From contig JBJZOS010000001.1 of assembly GCA_046269235.1 (NCBI GenBank), positions 558,001 through 622,000 of the forward strand: DNA of 64,000 nt. Direction: 5' to 3'. The notes under the pieces were generated by a model. It was not told where the DNA came from and made no database searches. It was given only the letters and a program-made list of their open reading frames with translations. The DNA is from Soonwooa sp032078105 (GTDB lineage Bacteria > Bacteroidota > Bacteroidia > Flavobacteriales > Weeksellaceae). The first letter of the stretch is position 1; each line of letters starts with the position of its first letter. The position numbers and the translations under genes are program-made. Shown here one piece after another: positions 63,998 through 64,000 of the stretch.

Positions 63998-64000
63998 AAC

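Overview
The window looks like chromosomal DNA of a low-GC member of the Bacteroidota, class Flavobacteriia, most likely Weeksellaceae (Chryseobacterium/Elizabethkingia-like). Reasons: promoters of the Bacteroidota type (TAnnTTTG, sometimes with TTG or TTTG 19-22 nt upstream), few Shine-Dalgarno sequences, a short F1 epsilon subunit, type IX secretion (T9SS) sorting domains, and families typical of the group (DUF5686, DUF2490, lysine 6-transaminase). The genus is inferred, not shown.

Regions. 1-600: end of atpD and atpC. 672-4984: accessory cluster (WG-repeat protein, SH3/zinc-repeat membrane protein, UDG-like protein, UVR-motif protein, WYL regulator). 5185-9169: thrS-infC-[lipoprotein]-rpmI-rplT. 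9274-10676: wrecked gene for a T9SS-exported metallopeptidase. 10688-18109: FKBP isomerase, DUF5686 outer-membrane protein, lpdA, TPR and SH3 proteins, patatin. 18084-23064: hydrolases (one with a stop codon in its signal-peptide region), a voltage-gated K+ channel, NIF3 and its coiled-coil neighbour. 23119-27444: LysR, a T9SS beta-helix protein, an RRM protein, BlaI-like regulator, PAP2. 27607-30299: pdhA and pdhC, which with the distant lpdA make up pyruvate dehydrogenase. 30388-38296: DUF2490, an alarmone-hydrolase-like HD protein, M1 peptidase, a composite pseudogene, DnaJ, a tiny Cys-rich protein and gcvP. 38883-47941: orphan exbD, a lipoprotein, a nonsense-mutated alpha/beta hydrolase, acyltransferase, nrnA, era, DoxX, a tiny membrane protein, a two-gene lysine-catabolic unit, DUF2007. 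48138-53096: a small remnant and a large T9SS type B surface protein with at least five lesions.

53153-64000 is the left part of an integrated island. It begins exactly at a 42-nt tRNA 3' half (positions 32-73 of what appears to be tRNA-Ala-GGC), followed by a Bacteroidota-type tyrosine recombinase. Its cargo looks like antiviral or nucleic-acid-conflict genes: a 929-aa PIN-domain protein, and an opposite-strand operon of an ASCH-SF2 helicase fusion, a GIY-YIG nuclease and an unknown 158-aa protein, preceded by an AlbA_2/HATPase protein. I cannot match the ASCH-helicase plus GIY-YIG operon to a named defence system; it is the best candidate here for an undescribed one. The right end of the island lies outside the window.

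A second theme is gene decay. Two of three T9SS cargo genes, two hydrolases and a small AHSA1/VOC locus carry nonsense mutations, frameshifts or deletion fusions, while all core genes read through cleanly.
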